From Holacanthus passer (taxonomy: Eukaryota > Chordata > Actinopteri > Pomacanthidae), in the NCBI GenBank assembly GCA_025331565.1, contig JAFREQ010000157.1:124001-188000 (forward strand): DNA of 64,000 bases, written 5' to 3'. Shown one piece after another: positions 59,201 through 62,815 of the stretch. Position 1 is the first letter of the stretch; every line of letters starts with the position of its first letter. The notes under the pieces were generated by a model. That model was not told the origin of the DNA. It saw only the letters and a program-made list of their open reading frames with translations, and did not search any database. Made by a program: the position numbers and the translations under genes.

Positions 59201-60400
59201 GTAAAGAAGTAGAAACGTAAAAAAAAAAAAGTCAACTCAAGTTGAATTTATTTTTTCTGATGTCAGTGCTCACGGTTCATTAAATTAAGCACAGCAATTC
59301 CAAGTTCTCTTGACTATGCTAATCTAATTGTTTAGTTGCTGAGCCGAGACGGCGTACTGTACACACTTATTAGCACAGCACTGTGAGACGTGCTGTCAAA
59401 CAAAGAAATGTCAACCTGGCACACAACATGTAATCTAGAGGACGTTAGACTCGCAAGTGTTGCCTCTCTTTGTCATCTTTGCTATTATTCTTTGCTTATA
59501 AACAGTGGTGGGAGAGGTATTAAGATCCTTTCCTTAAGTAAAACTACAACTACCACAACGGAAAGATACTCCATTACAATTTAAAGTATTTAATGTAAAA
59601 CCCTGATTCCAAAAAAGTTGTTGACAGGTGATTAAGTATCATGAGTGGGAATGAAAGGGGGCAATTTTTTTGGAATCGGGGTTGTGAAATGTTACTCAAG
59701 AATTATCAACAAAATGCATTTACAGCTACAAAAGTAAAAGTAATGGAGAGTATAATATTATTTTGCATCACAACACTGGATTATTGTTACTGATAAATAA
59801 ATGTGTCTGCAGCTTTTAAATGTTGTCATTGATTCCAATGTTGACAATTTGGATAATTGAATCTGTAACTAAATATAATTTTATAAACACTTATAAAATG
59901 TGTTTTGTATGTAAAGTCTGAATCTGAAAAGTAACAACTGCTAAATAAACAGAAAGTACCTCAAAACTGCACTTATGTAAAGTATTTGAGTGAATGTTCT
60001 TAGTTACTTTTCAGTACACCTTATAAAGACTGGCCAGATTTTTCCAACATTTTAGAAACACAGCGCAGCGTTAGTGCAACTCTAACTGAAATAGCATGAC
60101 TGAAATAAACCCTGAGGAGCACCCACCCCATTGGCTGTGCTGACAGCCTGGTAGTAGATGCTGTAGCTCTTCTGAGGCAGCAGAGGGGCGTTCCAGTAGC
60201 CGTTGTAGGTCTTGTTGTCCCCCACAGTGAAGGGCTGCGGCGAGTGGATGCCAGCGGCGGGGAACTGAGCAGTGAAGTAGTACTGGGAGTTTAGGAGCGT
60301 GGCGTTCTGGAAGTGAATGGGAACTGGGTAGCAGCGCAGGATTTCTGCTGTGCCTCGTGCTCTGCGTGGACGTTCCTCCTCCACCACCACCTGGTACGCA
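5278..60400 (-). CDS. ptprm: Receptor-type tyrosine-protein phosphatase mu, 3' half of gene (22 exons plus cassette)
   Basis: Single-pass cell-surface phosphatase of the R2B family. In vertebrates PTPRM mediates homophilic cell adhesion and dephosphorylates cadherin-catenin complex proteins at cell contacts. Exons joined by splice sites encode 893 residues from mid-protein to the stop. Residues 1-91 are the end of the FN3 stalk (furin-type RRAR at 12-15, sequons at N32 and N62). Residues 125-146 are the transmembrane helix. A long juxtamembrane segment follows to about 346. D1 has KNRY (Y370), WPD (D504) and HCSAGAGR (C536, R542). D2 has HCLNGGGR (C830) but Met794 in place of the WPD aspartate. 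PTPRM is favoured over PTPRK, PTPRT and PTPRU by near-identity to my recollection of the mu sequence throughout, including the juxtamembrane NSYYP and VPIN segments and the NSG end. Teleosts can carry two copies (a and b), and I cannot tell which this is. The 5' exons lie outside the window. Confidence 0.96.
5332..6450 (-). other. Intron 21-22 (1.1 kb)
   Basis: GT-AG intron. It contains a probable interspersed-repeat fragment (about 6080-6345) opening TTAAAGGAGCAATCCATCAA, a style of sequence I associate with fish dispersed repeats, and a GGGGCCC-rich patch at 5392-5428. No coding exon seen. Confidence 0.6.
6451..6586 (-). CDS. ptprm: ptprm exon 21: D2 NGGGRSG loop
   Basis: 136 nt, finishing Leu831 and encoding 832-876. 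The acceptor is catctctag and the donor gtgagc. It encodes NGGGRSGTFCAISIVCEMLQ, VDVFHAVKTLRNNKPNM and VDLL. It is separated from exon 20 by the shortest intron in the window (194 bp). Confidence 0.95.
6781..6944 (-). CDS. ptprm: ptprm exon 20: D2 pseudo-WPD loop and cysteine
   Basis: 164 nt, residues 777-830 plus two bases. The acceptor is cccctccag and the donor gtaagt. It encodes PQDGYRMVQQFQFLGWPMYR and ends RTVVHC. Where D1 has WPD, D2 has WPM (Met794), so the general acid is absent although Cys830 remains. This agrees with the known lack of activity of R2B D2 domains. Confidence 0.95.
7699..8115. mobile_element. hAT-like non-autonomous DNA transposon with 8-bp target duplication
   Basis: 417 bp. 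The left end is CAGTGGTTCCCAACCTGGGG and the right end ...GACCACTG, a short terminal inverted repeat of the hAT/Charlie style. The flanks ATCTAAAG (7691-7698) and ATCTAGAG (8116-8123) match at seven of eight bases, as expected for a hAT target-site duplication. The interior has no transposase frame and includes a (GATA)n tract. Confidence 0.85.
7954..7979. repeat. (GATA)n microsatellite
   Basis: About six and a half GATA units inside the hAT-like element. Confidence 0.95.
8635..8760 (-). CDS. ptprm: ptprm exon 19: D2, LCPQYWPENG
   Basis: 126 nt, residues 735-776, phase 0 at both ends. The acceptor is ttttgtttag and the donor gtacgg. It encodes LCPQYWPENGVHRHGPIQVE and FVSADLEEDIISRIFRIYNA, then AR. 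Confidence 0.95.
8822..8841. repeat. (CA)n microsatellite
   Basis: Ten CA units about 60 bp from the acceptor of exon 19. Confidence 0.95.
9380..9618. repeat. Degenerate tandem repeat with TTATCCA / CTTTCAGC motifs
   Basis: The phrases TTATCCA, ACTTTTAGC or CTTTCAGC, and GAACTATTTTAACTG recur at least four to five times in loosely similar order with drifted spacing. It looks like an eroded minisatellite. Confidence 0.6.
10472..10494. repeat. Short palindrome TTTCCCTTCC-tta-GGAAGGGAAA
   Basis: Ten-base perfect arms around a 3-base centre. In single-stranded form it would make a tight hairpin. No function is evident in the intron. Confidence 0.9.
10704..10731. repeat. (CA)n microsatellite
   Basis: About 14 CA units in intron 18-19. 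Confidence 0.95.
10930..10998. repeat. 16-bp inverted repeat (CTGGCTGACTGGCTGG)
   Basis: Arms at 10930-10945 and 10983-10998 are perfect reverse complements, separated by 37 bases. Each arm is itself made of GGCT/GACT quadruplets, so simple-sequence expansion is a likely origin. Confidence 0.85.
11473..11604 (-). CDS. ptprm: ptprm exon 18: D2, SYKQPSAFIVTQ
   Basis: 132 nt, residues 691-734. The acceptor is tttcctccag and the donor gtaaac. It encodes SYKQPSAFIVTQHPLPNTVK, DFWRLVLDYHCTSIVMLND and VDPAQ, matching D2 of PTPRM. Confidence 0.95.
11605..13023 (-). other. Intron 17-18 (1.4 kb)
   Basis: AT-rich intronic sequence with GT-AG ends. No repeats or exon-like segments that I can support. 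Confidence 0.6.
13024..13197 (-). CDS. ptprm: ptprm exon 17: start of D2
   Basis: 174 nt, residues 633-690. The acceptor is ccctgacag and the donor gtaaga. It encodes TLNMVTPTLRVEDCSIALLP followed by RNHEKNRCMDVLPPDRCLPF, and ends NYINAALMD. The KNR motif of D2 lacks the recognition tyrosine (KNRCMD where D1 has KNRYGN), one sign of an inactive domain. Confidence 0.95.
13198..13587 (-). other. Intron 16-17 (390 bp)
   Basis: Short intron. Contains two similar CTGATTGG phrases (about 13393 and 13453), possibly a local duplication. Otherwise nothing seen. Confidence 0.6.
13588..13737 (-). CDS. ptprm: ptprm exon 16: D1-D2 linker
   Basis: 150 nt, residues 583-632, phase 0 at both ends. The acceptor is ttttttgcag and the donor gtgagg. 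It encodes EQYVFIHDAILEACLCGDTT, the last helices of D1, then the linker into D2 ending IKEEFR. Confidence 0.95.
13738..16197 (-). other. Intron 15-16 (2.5 kb)
   Basis: No coding exon or identifiable transposon. AT-rich patches and a poly-A run near 16007-16018. Confidence 0.6.
16198..16333 (-). CDS. ptprm: ptprm exon 15: D1 AGAGRTG loop
   Basis: 136 nt, finishing Ser537 and encoding 538-582. The acceptor is ttccttgcag and the donor gtacgg. It encodes AGAGRTGCFIVIDIMLDMAE and continues to RRVNMVQTE. Arg542 binds the substrate phosphate. The catalytic Q-loop (QTEEQ) spans the junction with the next exon. Confidence 0.96.
16334..16940 (-). other. Intron 14-15 (607 bp), splits the catalytic signature
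   Basis: Interrupts the HC|SAGAGR codons of D1 in phase 2. Nothing else seen in it. Confidence 0.7.
16941..17095 (-). CDS. ptprm: ptprm exon 14: D1 WPD loop and catalytic cysteine
   Basis: 155 nt, residues 486-536 plus two bases. The acceptor is cttcttcag and the donor gttagt. It encodes REIRQFHFTGWPDHGVPYHA and ends GPMVVHC. Asp504 of WPD is the expected general acid and Cys536 the nucleophile that forms the phosphocysteine intermediate. The signature HCSAGAGR is split across this intron between HC and AGAGR. Confidence 0.96.
17096..18188 (-). other. Intron 13-14 (1.1 kb)
   Basis: GT-AG intron. Nothing notable seen. Confidence 0.6.
18189..18305 (-). CDS. ptprm: ptprm exon 13: D1, KYWPDD segment
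   Basis: 117 nt, residues 447-485, phase 0 at both ends. The acceptor is ataaaacag and the donor gtacgc. It encodes VKCCKYWPDDTEIYRDIKVT through SEYVIRTFAVEK, matching PTPRM. Confidence 0.95.
18306..20612 (-). other. Intron 12-13 (2.3 kb)
   Basis: Contains a (GT)n tract at 19545-19571 and a C-rich run at about 18934-18956. The 19000-20600 part is balanced in composition and free of recognisable transposons, so it may hold conserved non-coding sequence, but I cannot test that here. Confidence 0.55.
19545..19571. repeat. (GT)n microsatellite
   Basis: About 13 GT units. Confidence 0.95.
20613..20710 (-). CDS. ptprm: ptprm exon 12: D1, DFWRMVWQ segment
   Basis: 98 nt, finishing codon 414 and encoding 415-446. 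The acceptor is ctctcag and the donor gtgggt. It encodes PMQETVFDFWRMVWQENTAA and IVMVTNLVEVGR, the conserved FWRM and VMVTNLVE motifs of receptor phosphatase D1 domains. Confidence 0.95.
21246..21650. mobile_element. Tc1/mariner-like non-autonomous element, decayed
   Basis: The left end CACTATATTGCCAAAAGTAT and the right end GGGGTGTCCACATACTTTT are the opposed termini of a family I recognise from fish genomes. The interior phrases (CATTCAGCCACAAAAGCATT, AGGGTTGAGGTCGGAGCTCT) fit as well. The right terminus has decayed after ACTTTT. No intact transposase frame. Exact right boundary uncertain. Confidence 0.75.
22067..22109. repeat. (GT)n microsatellite
   Basis: About 21 GT units, the longest dinucleotide array in the window. 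Confidence 0.95.
23345..23522 (+). mobile_element. tRNA-derived SINE remnant
   Basis: TAGCTGAGTGG (23355-23365) fits the Pol III A box and GGTTCTTCACC (23404-23414) is a degraded B box at tRNA-like spacing. A (CT)n tract follows, then an AAGGCAAAAATGCCCC-type tail typical of a fish tRNA-derived family. It is probably a dead copy, because the B box is mutated. Confidence 0.75.
23435..23461. repeat. (CT)n microsatellite within SINE
   Basis: About 13 CT units forming the body of the SINE remnant. Confidence 0.95.
23992..24014. repeat. Poly-A tract
   Basis: Run of 23 A residues. It could be the tail of a retroelement, but no body is recognisable upstream. Confidence 0.9.
25835..26000. repeat. 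Dispersed fish repeat (GCTAGCTGTTTCCCCCTGCTT type)
   Basis: The phrase AGCTGTTTCCCCCTGCTTCC, followed by TATGCTAAGCTAAGCTAAT and CATATTTCCCAAAATGTC, is a sequence I recognise as abundant in percomorph genomes. Class and exact ends are not certain from this copy. Confidence 0.65.
26949..26972. repeat. Poly-A tract
   Basis: Run of about 24 A residues in intron 11-12. Confidence 0.95.
28565..28588. repeat. (TG)n microsatellite
   Basis: About 12 TG units, roughly 220 bp downstream of exon 11 in transcript direction. Confidence 0.95.
28806..28842 (-). CDS. ptprm: ptprm exon 11: D1, GYHRPNHYIATQ
   Basis: 37 nt, residues 402-413 plus one base. The acceptor is gtttgcag and the donor gtaagaat. It encodes the conserved YIATQG strand of D1. 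It stands alone between two of the largest introns in the window (4.2 and 8.1 kb). Confidence 0.94.
28843..33092 (-). other. Intron 10-11 (4.2 kb)
   Basis: No confirmed transposon. A GGGGCCC-rich dispersed-repeat-like patch lies at about 30395-30470 and a TG-rich tract at 32923-32958. Much of it is complex sequence with no coding potential that I recognise. Confidence 0.6.
33093..33169 (-). CDS. ptprm: ptprm exon 10: D1, DHSRVRL to NYVD
   Basis: 77 nt, finishing codon 376 and encoding 377-401. The acceptor is ctcttccag and the donor gtaagtac. It encodes DHSRVRLQALEGEQSSDYIN and ANYVD, the conserved SDYINANY core of a phosphatase domain. Ends in phase 0. Confidence 0.95.
33170..34116 (-). other. 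Intron 9-10 (947 bp)
   Basis: Purine-rich near exon 10 on the plus strand (pyrimidine-rich acceptor side on the transcript). Nothing else seen. Confidence 0.6.
34117..34204 (-). CDS. ptprm: ptprm exon 9: D1 start, KNRYGN phosphotyrosine loop
   Basis: 88 nt, residues 347-375 plus one base. The acceptor is gtcttttcag and the donor gtgtgt. It encodes SFFEGQSAPWDSAKKDENR and MKNRYGNIIA. Tyr370 in KNRY is the conserved phosphotyrosine-recognition residue of classical tyrosine phosphatases. Confidence 0.95.
36371..36874 (+). mobile_element. MITE copy 1, TACAACCCTGA...TCAGGGTTG family
   Basis: About 504 bp. The left end is TACAACCCTGAAAGTTGGGA and the right end CCCAACTTTTTTTGATCAGG then GTTGCAGTA, forming terminal inverted repeats around AGTTGGGA/TCCCAACTT. 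The interior shares long blocks with the copy at 56473, for example AAACACCTGTTTGGATCATT. It carries no transposase. Confidence 0.85.
37329..37337 (-). CDS. Possible 9-nt microexon (I-N-E) before D1
   Basis: The minus strand reads ctttggatcag, then ATAAACGAG, then gtaagcc. There is a pyrimidine-rich upstream stretch and a plausible branch point (gttaact). It lies in a phase-0 intron and would insert I-N-E between EEYE and SFFEGQ without frameshift. Nine bases carry little information, so a chance pairing of splice-like signals is quite possible. I do not know of a described counterpart. Confidence 0.25.
38749..38806. repeat. (GA)n / (CAGA)n purine-rich tract
   Basis: Imperfect GA, GACA and GATACA units. 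Confidence 0.9.
38957..39150 (-). CDS. ptprm: ptprm exon 8: juxtamembrane to start of D1
   Basis: 194 nt, residues 283-346. The acceptor is gtcccgcag and the donor gtagga. It encodes ESQNMGSDTSSLVQSHTHS, then KREPVDVPYQTGQLHPAIRV, ADLLQHITQMK and GYGFKEEYE, the helix-turn region leading into the first phosphatase domain. HSLRKREP is a little longer than the mammalian HTYKKREP as I recall it. Ends in phase 0. Confidence 0.95.
39151..40321 (-). other. Intron 7-8 (1.2 kb)
   Basis: Contains an A-rich tract at 40025-40093. On the transcript this is a U-rich tract roughly 230-300 nt downstream of the microexon donor. No other exon seen. Confidence 0.65.
40025..40093. repeat. A-rich simple sequence
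   Basis: Three long A runs separated by short interruptions. Confidence 0.9.
40322..40333 (-). CDS. ptprm: ptprm exon 7: 12-nt microexon VPIN
   Basis: 12 nt (TGCCCATTAATG) between ctatctaaaaag and the strong donor gtaagttt. With a G from exon 6 and AC from exon 8 it gives V-P-I-N-D, exactly the residues expected in PTPRM between TAIL and DE. No other placement of these residues is visible in the flanking introns. The RNA has a CU-rich tract from (GA)n-type DNA at about 40370-40410 and a UGC close to the acceptor, both features reported near regulated microexons. Skipping would delete four residues in frame. Confidence 0.88.
41557..41579. repeat. (GA)n microsatellite
   Basis: About 11 GA units; (CT)n on the transcript strand. 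Confidence 0.95.
41841..41915. repeat. Homopurine (GGA)n tract
   Basis: About 75 bases of almost pure purine with GGA/GGGA units and mirror symmetry; a candidate triplex (H-DNA) former. On the transcript it reads as CCU-rich. Confidence 0.9.
42118..42144 (-). CDS. ptprm: ptprm exon 6: 27-nt exon DPFVPTAIL
   Basis: 27 nt between acceptor tatgagcag and donor gtgaga. With the carried-over G it encodes DPFVPTAIL and leaves one base for the next codon. Phase is 1 in and 1 out. Conserved residues and both splice sites support it despite its size. Confidence 0.92.
   Translation of the reverse strand: MPLCQPLS
42145..42830 (-). other. Intron 5-6 (686 bp)
   Basis: AT-rich; nothing else seen. Confidence 0.6.
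42831..42911 (-). CDS. ptprm: ptprm exon 5: SSPSSFTLPKANTLS juxtamembrane
   Basis: 81 nt, codon 242 to the first base of codon 269. The acceptor is catctctag and the donor gtaaac. It encodes GSSPSSFTLPKANTLS followed by TSIPTNSYYP, matching the mu-specific serine-rich segment. Phase 1 in and out makes it skippable without frameshift. Confidence 0.94.
43471..43607. repeat. Fragment of dispersed repeat related to 59503-60020
   Basis: GCAGTGGAGCAAAAAGTGCA, later AAAGTAGAACACTTAAACT, and AGTTACTTTCCACTACT resemble the distal half of the GTGGTGG...TTACTTAAGTAAAA family known from fish. Truncated. Confidence 0.6.
44975..45001. repeat. (GT)n microsatellite; (CA)n in the transcript
   Basis: About 13 units, beginning 40 nt after the exon 4 donor on the transcript strand. 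CA-repeat RNA near a splice site is a known binding context for hnRNP L. Confidence 0.95.
45042..45319 (-). CDS. ptprm: ptprm exon 4: juxtamembrane with four 10-residue tandem repeats
   Basis: 278 nt, residues 150-241. The acceptor is gtgtaaag and the donor gtgaga. It opens KLAKKRKETLNSTRQEMTV and MVNSMDKSYTEQ, strongly PTPRM-like. After DTHN the mammalian protein, as I recall it, has a single LNGR. Here residues 201-240 are four identical RSECALTLNG units, then R241. Removing about 120 nt of repeat leaves an ordinary-sized exon. Each unit adds one cysteine to the cytosolic juxtamembrane segment. The frame stays open and in register with the next exon. Confidence 0.93.
45044..45178 (-). repeat. 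In-frame 30-bp minisatellite inside ptprm exon 4
   Basis: Four full 30-bp units (45044-45073, 45074-45103, 45104-45133, 45134-45163) plus a diverged half unit to 45178. The full units differ at only five positions, and every one is a silent third-base change on the coding strand. GC content is high and each unit contains CpG sites. Only the half unit differs in sequence at the protein level (NTR in place of NGR). Confidence 0.95.
45320..53142 (-). other. Intron between cassette exon and exon 4 (7.8 kb)
   Basis: Contains the foldback MITE at 46148-46516. The rest (46600-48600, 49500-52500) is complex, largely repeat-free sequence with poly-T runs near 48715, 49000, 51490 and 52750. No further exon was recognised. 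Confidence 0.65.
46148..46516. mobile_element. Foldback MITE with ~90-bp terminal inverted repeats
   Basis: The right end reads GTACCTAATAAACTGGCAAC then CGAGTGTA. The left end is its diverged reverse complement (AGTTTATTTGGTACATCT). The inverted repeats extend inward to ATGAAGGTTATA (left) and TATAACCTTCAT (right), so nearly half the element is self-complementary. The termini match the GTACCTAATAAAGTGG-type Tc1-like family seen in fish. No coding capacity. Confidence 0.8.
53143..53172 (-). CDS. ptprm: Predicted 30-nt cassette exon, juxtamembrane (RTYHSYTYYL type)
   Basis: On the minus strand a C-rich tract ending cggcag is followed by 30 nt and a consensus donor gtaagtaac. Entering in phase 2, it inserts RTYHSYTYYL between KKR and KLAKK and leaves in phase 2, so inclusion and skipping both keep the frame. 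The peptide resembles the tyrosine-rich YSYSYYL segment I recall at the same place in other R2B phosphatases, so it is probably an ancient cassette and not a chance match. Inclusion would place a tyrosine cluster right under the membrane. No transcript data are available here. Confidence 0.85.
53173..54464 (-). other. Intron between exon 3 and cassette exon (1.3 kb)
   Basis: Contains (GTACA)n at 53391-53413. C-rich on the transcript strand directly upstream of the cassette acceptor. Confidence 0.65.
53391..53413. repeat. (GTACA)n pentanucleotide microsatellite
   Basis: Four full units and a partial. Confidence 0.95.
54465..54600 (-). CDS. ptprm: ptprm exon 3: transmembrane segment
   Basis: 136 nt, residues 105-148. 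The acceptor is tttttcag and the donor gtactc. After PEKQTDHTVK comes a 22-residue hydrophobic helix (125-146, rich in I, L, V, G and F) and then the stop-transfer KKR. The helix closely matches vertebrate PTPRM. The exon ends in phase 2, so it can join either exon 4 directly or the 30-nt cassette. Confidence 0.96.
56213..56251. repeat. (GA)n microsatellite
   Basis: About 19 GA units with one interruption near the end. Confidence 0.95.
56473..56800 (+). mobile_element. MITE copy 2, TACAACCCTGA...TCAGGGTTATA family
   Basis: 328 bp. The left end is TACAACCCTGATTCCAAAAA and the right end GTGTCCCAACTTTTAGGAAC then TCAGGGTTATA. The interior shares GTTGTGGACTGA, AAACACCTGTTTGGATCATT and TAACAGGTGATAG with copy 1 in the same orientation. 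It is an internally deleted relative without coding capacity. Confidence 0.88.
57338..57374 (-). CDS. ptprm: ptprm exon 2: ETKIDCVRVATKG stalk segment
   Basis: 37 nt, residues 92-103 plus the first base of codon 104. The acceptor is ttgtgcag and the donor gtagga. It continues directly from ANG of the preceding exon and encodes ETKIDCVRVATK, the extracellular linker just before the membrane-spanning exon. The small size is forced by the phases on both sides (0 in, 1 out). Confidence 0.94.
59503..60020. mobile_element. Dispersed repeat (AGTGGTGGGAGAGGTATTAA type), interrupted
   Basis: The left part ACAGTGGTGGGAGAGGTATT, then CCTTAAGTAAAACTACAACT, and the right part TATTTGAGTGAATGTTCTTA then GTTACTTTTCAGTAC are ends of a common fish non-autonomous family. 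MITE copy 3 sits inside it at 59596-59685. Confidence 0.7.
59596..59685 (+). mobile_element. MITE copy 3, 90-bp internally deleted, nested
   Basis: Only the ends remain. Left is ACCCTGATTCCAAAAAAGTTG and right is CAATTTTTTTGGAATCGGGG then TTGT, with a short GACAGGTGATTAAGTATCATGA-like middle that matches the ACAGGTGATAGTATCATGA block of copies 1 and 2. It lies inside another repeat, so it is the younger insertion. Confidence 0.85.
60127..60400 (-). CDS. ptprm: ptprm exon 1 of window: membrane-proximal FN3 region with convertase site
   Basis: 274 nt, residues 1-91. The acceptor is tttgcag at the high end and the donor gtgggt lies at 60121-60126. The exon enters with one base finishing a codon and leaves in phase 0. 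It starts AYQVVVEEE. RPRRAR at 10-15 fits the proprotein convertase consensus; R2B receptors are cleaved here into two non-covalently held subunits. NAT (32) and NKT (62) are N-glycosylation sequons. The closing YNGYWN and QKSYSIYYQA segments are typical of the PTPRM extracellular stalk. Confidence 0.96.
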
Positions 60401-60765
60401 CTGCAAACACAGGACACAAACAGAATGAACAGACTCCAACGGGCCAAACAGGCACTTGCAGAACAGTGTTGGCAATGCGGGAAATTTTCTGTTTTGCCTG
60501 TTCGTGTTACAAAGTGTAAAAAAAAAAAAAAAACCTCTTTATGAATGGCACAGAAATGGTTGTCGAAAGCTCCAAATCTCAGAGTACACCAAGTCTCTAG
60601 ATATGATTCTTTATTTAGACGTGAGATAGAAGAGGTTTTAACAGATAATGCATTTCTCATCCAGCCATTTCAGACTTCTTTATTAAATGTTTTAAATCTT
60701 GTGATATAGTGCATGATCACGTCTGTGCTCATCTCAGGATACATTATACATATTTGACCCTAAGA

Positions 60766-61104
60766 GACCCCATTTACACATTTACACATGGGATTAAAAA
60801 GAGATCTGGATCTGGATACGATATCCGAATAATAAACAATCCAATCTTGTATTTGCATTTACACCTGGTATTTTTTAATTCTGTCCCCAAGAGCAAAACC
60901 TGCATGTGAGTCATTTGAGGTGGCGGCAAACCTAACTGACCTGAACACAATGTGAGCCGGACCACTTCCAGGTGTGGTCAATCAGATCCGATGATATTCA
61001 GATCACGAAGCATTTACACCTTGCGTTAAAATGCATTTTTGTCCTTATCCAGACAAACATGTTTGGACACTGATCGCATTTCAACACCGAGTATAAATGG
61101 GGTC
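60766..61104. mobile_element. MITE, GACCCCATTTAC...TATAAATGGGGTC
   Basis: 339 bp with terminal inverted repeats GACCCCATTTAC and GTATAAATGGGGTC. Interior inverted phrases include ATTTACACCTGGTATTTT and CATTTACACCTTGCGTTAAA. No coding capacity. Confidence 0.75.
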
Positions 61105-62420
61105 AGAATGTGAATGAAACATTTTGTTCTCTGGCATATTTTCAATTTCAACATCTTTGTGCATAAAGTCAAGAGAAACTGAGATGAACTTTTACTGCCC
61201 AGAACAGATCTAAAAGAAGCACAACATTTTTGAAACCTTTTTTTTTTACAATTTCTTTTCGCGTGAACGAGTTAGAGAAGAAACTGCAAGCTTAAAGTTG
61301 GAATTGATTAGTGTAAGCAGGGTTATACATGGGGTCAAGCATTTTTAGGAACAGTAAGAGCGTGAAACTTTTACCAATAACATCTGAGACTGTTGACGAA
61401 GGTACTGACAAGGAACTGCTATTCTATAAGTAAATGCATTAAAGGGTAAAGTGACAGAAAATACCAACTGTGGTCTTAACAATTTGCTTTTCTTAAATAA
61501 TCAAATAGGAACTCCATAACAAATTCACCTGTTTATCTGAGCGAACAGGACAGACTCAAAAACACAATGCAAGATGAATGAGCAGTGACACAGGACAGGG
61601 CCTGACGTTATTTGCATTTTCATTATTCAACAACTGAAAAGGTTAACGGCTCTCTCCATTTCCTCTCCATCCGCGCCTTGTGTTTAGCCGGATCAAAACT
61701 GCAGCCCTCTGTGCCTCTGACAGAGATGACATTGTCTCTGAGCCGGCCACTTAGCTCGAGGGGGAGACTGACTGTCTTATAGACGTTCACGTTAGTATGC
61801 ATCTCGCATCCACCTGTTAAATCTATTGAGTCGCTGAGTGACAAAGAGTCTGTTTACAGCTGCCACGGAGAATAACCAGCCATGATTGGGGACTAGCGTT
61901 CCATTTCCAAAAGAGTCATGCAAACAACAAGCTATTTTTACAGACGACTGCTCGATGAATGAATGTATGAAAAAAAAATGCATGAATGGATGAATGCCAT
62001 GATGTGACATGCACTGGTTCTCTAGCTTTGGAAGGATGATTTCTGCTTTGAGCACCTTTTTTTCCCACAGTTGAATATGTTGACAAATACAAAATAAGTA
62101 AATGATTTACACATTGTTGAACCGAATTTTTTATTTAAAGCTACTCTGTGGCGAGCAATTTTTGAAAAGTGGGTCTATTTTGTTTGTGTCACGCACATCG
62201 GTGAGGATGCGCATGCAAACATATTTCATACAGGCCATAAACAATATTATTCCACCAACCGACGGATGGTGACAGCAATTTAGTGAAGACGACTGTAAGC
62301 TGCCAAACAAGGATGTAAACATGACACAATTTACAGTGTTTGAAAAATTGGCTTTGCAAATGAGGAAGGAAATGCATTTAACGTGTTTGTTGGACTTCAA
62401 GGATACAAAAAACACTACGG

Positions 62421-62815
62421 CTCCATTTACACCTGGTGTTAACATCTGTATCGTGATCTGTATCTGGATACAATGCCAACCAATCCATGCACCTGGTTTC
62501 AATCACCCTAATTCACTCAAGATCAGATCTCAATATGTAAATTAGTTATTAGTCATTTTAAATCACTTTTTGTGAGTTACTGCTACAACAAGTAGTTCTT
62601 TGCTTAAGCCAACGGGAAGAGGCAGAGTTAGACGACCTTTCAACTTGCCAGGCGGCTCTTTTCTCAAGAATGCCGTCACGCTATCCAGATTAACACCTGG
62701 CTGAGAACCGATCACAAAACAAGCCAGATCAGCTCCAGATGTGGTCTCGCATTCCAATCCCAATGCATTCTGTGAGCAGATGCTGATGTTAATGCCAGGT
62801 GTGAATGTAAACAGA
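62421..62815. mobile_element. Second, diverged copy of the CATTTACACCTGG MITE family
   Basis: The left end is CCATTTACACCTGGTGTTAA and the right end GTTAATGCCAGGTGTGAATG then TAAAC, an inverted pair. Interior GATCTGTATCTGGATACA resembles GATCTGGATCTGGATACG of the copy at 60766. Confidence 0.7.

Larger units (their letters stand above)
57375..60126 (-). other. Intron 1-2 (2.8 kb)
   Basis: Holds the dispersed repeat at 59503-60020 with MITE copy 3 inside it. The 58200-59100 stretch is GC-balanced complex sequence with open frames but no recognisable protein. Confidence 0.65.
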
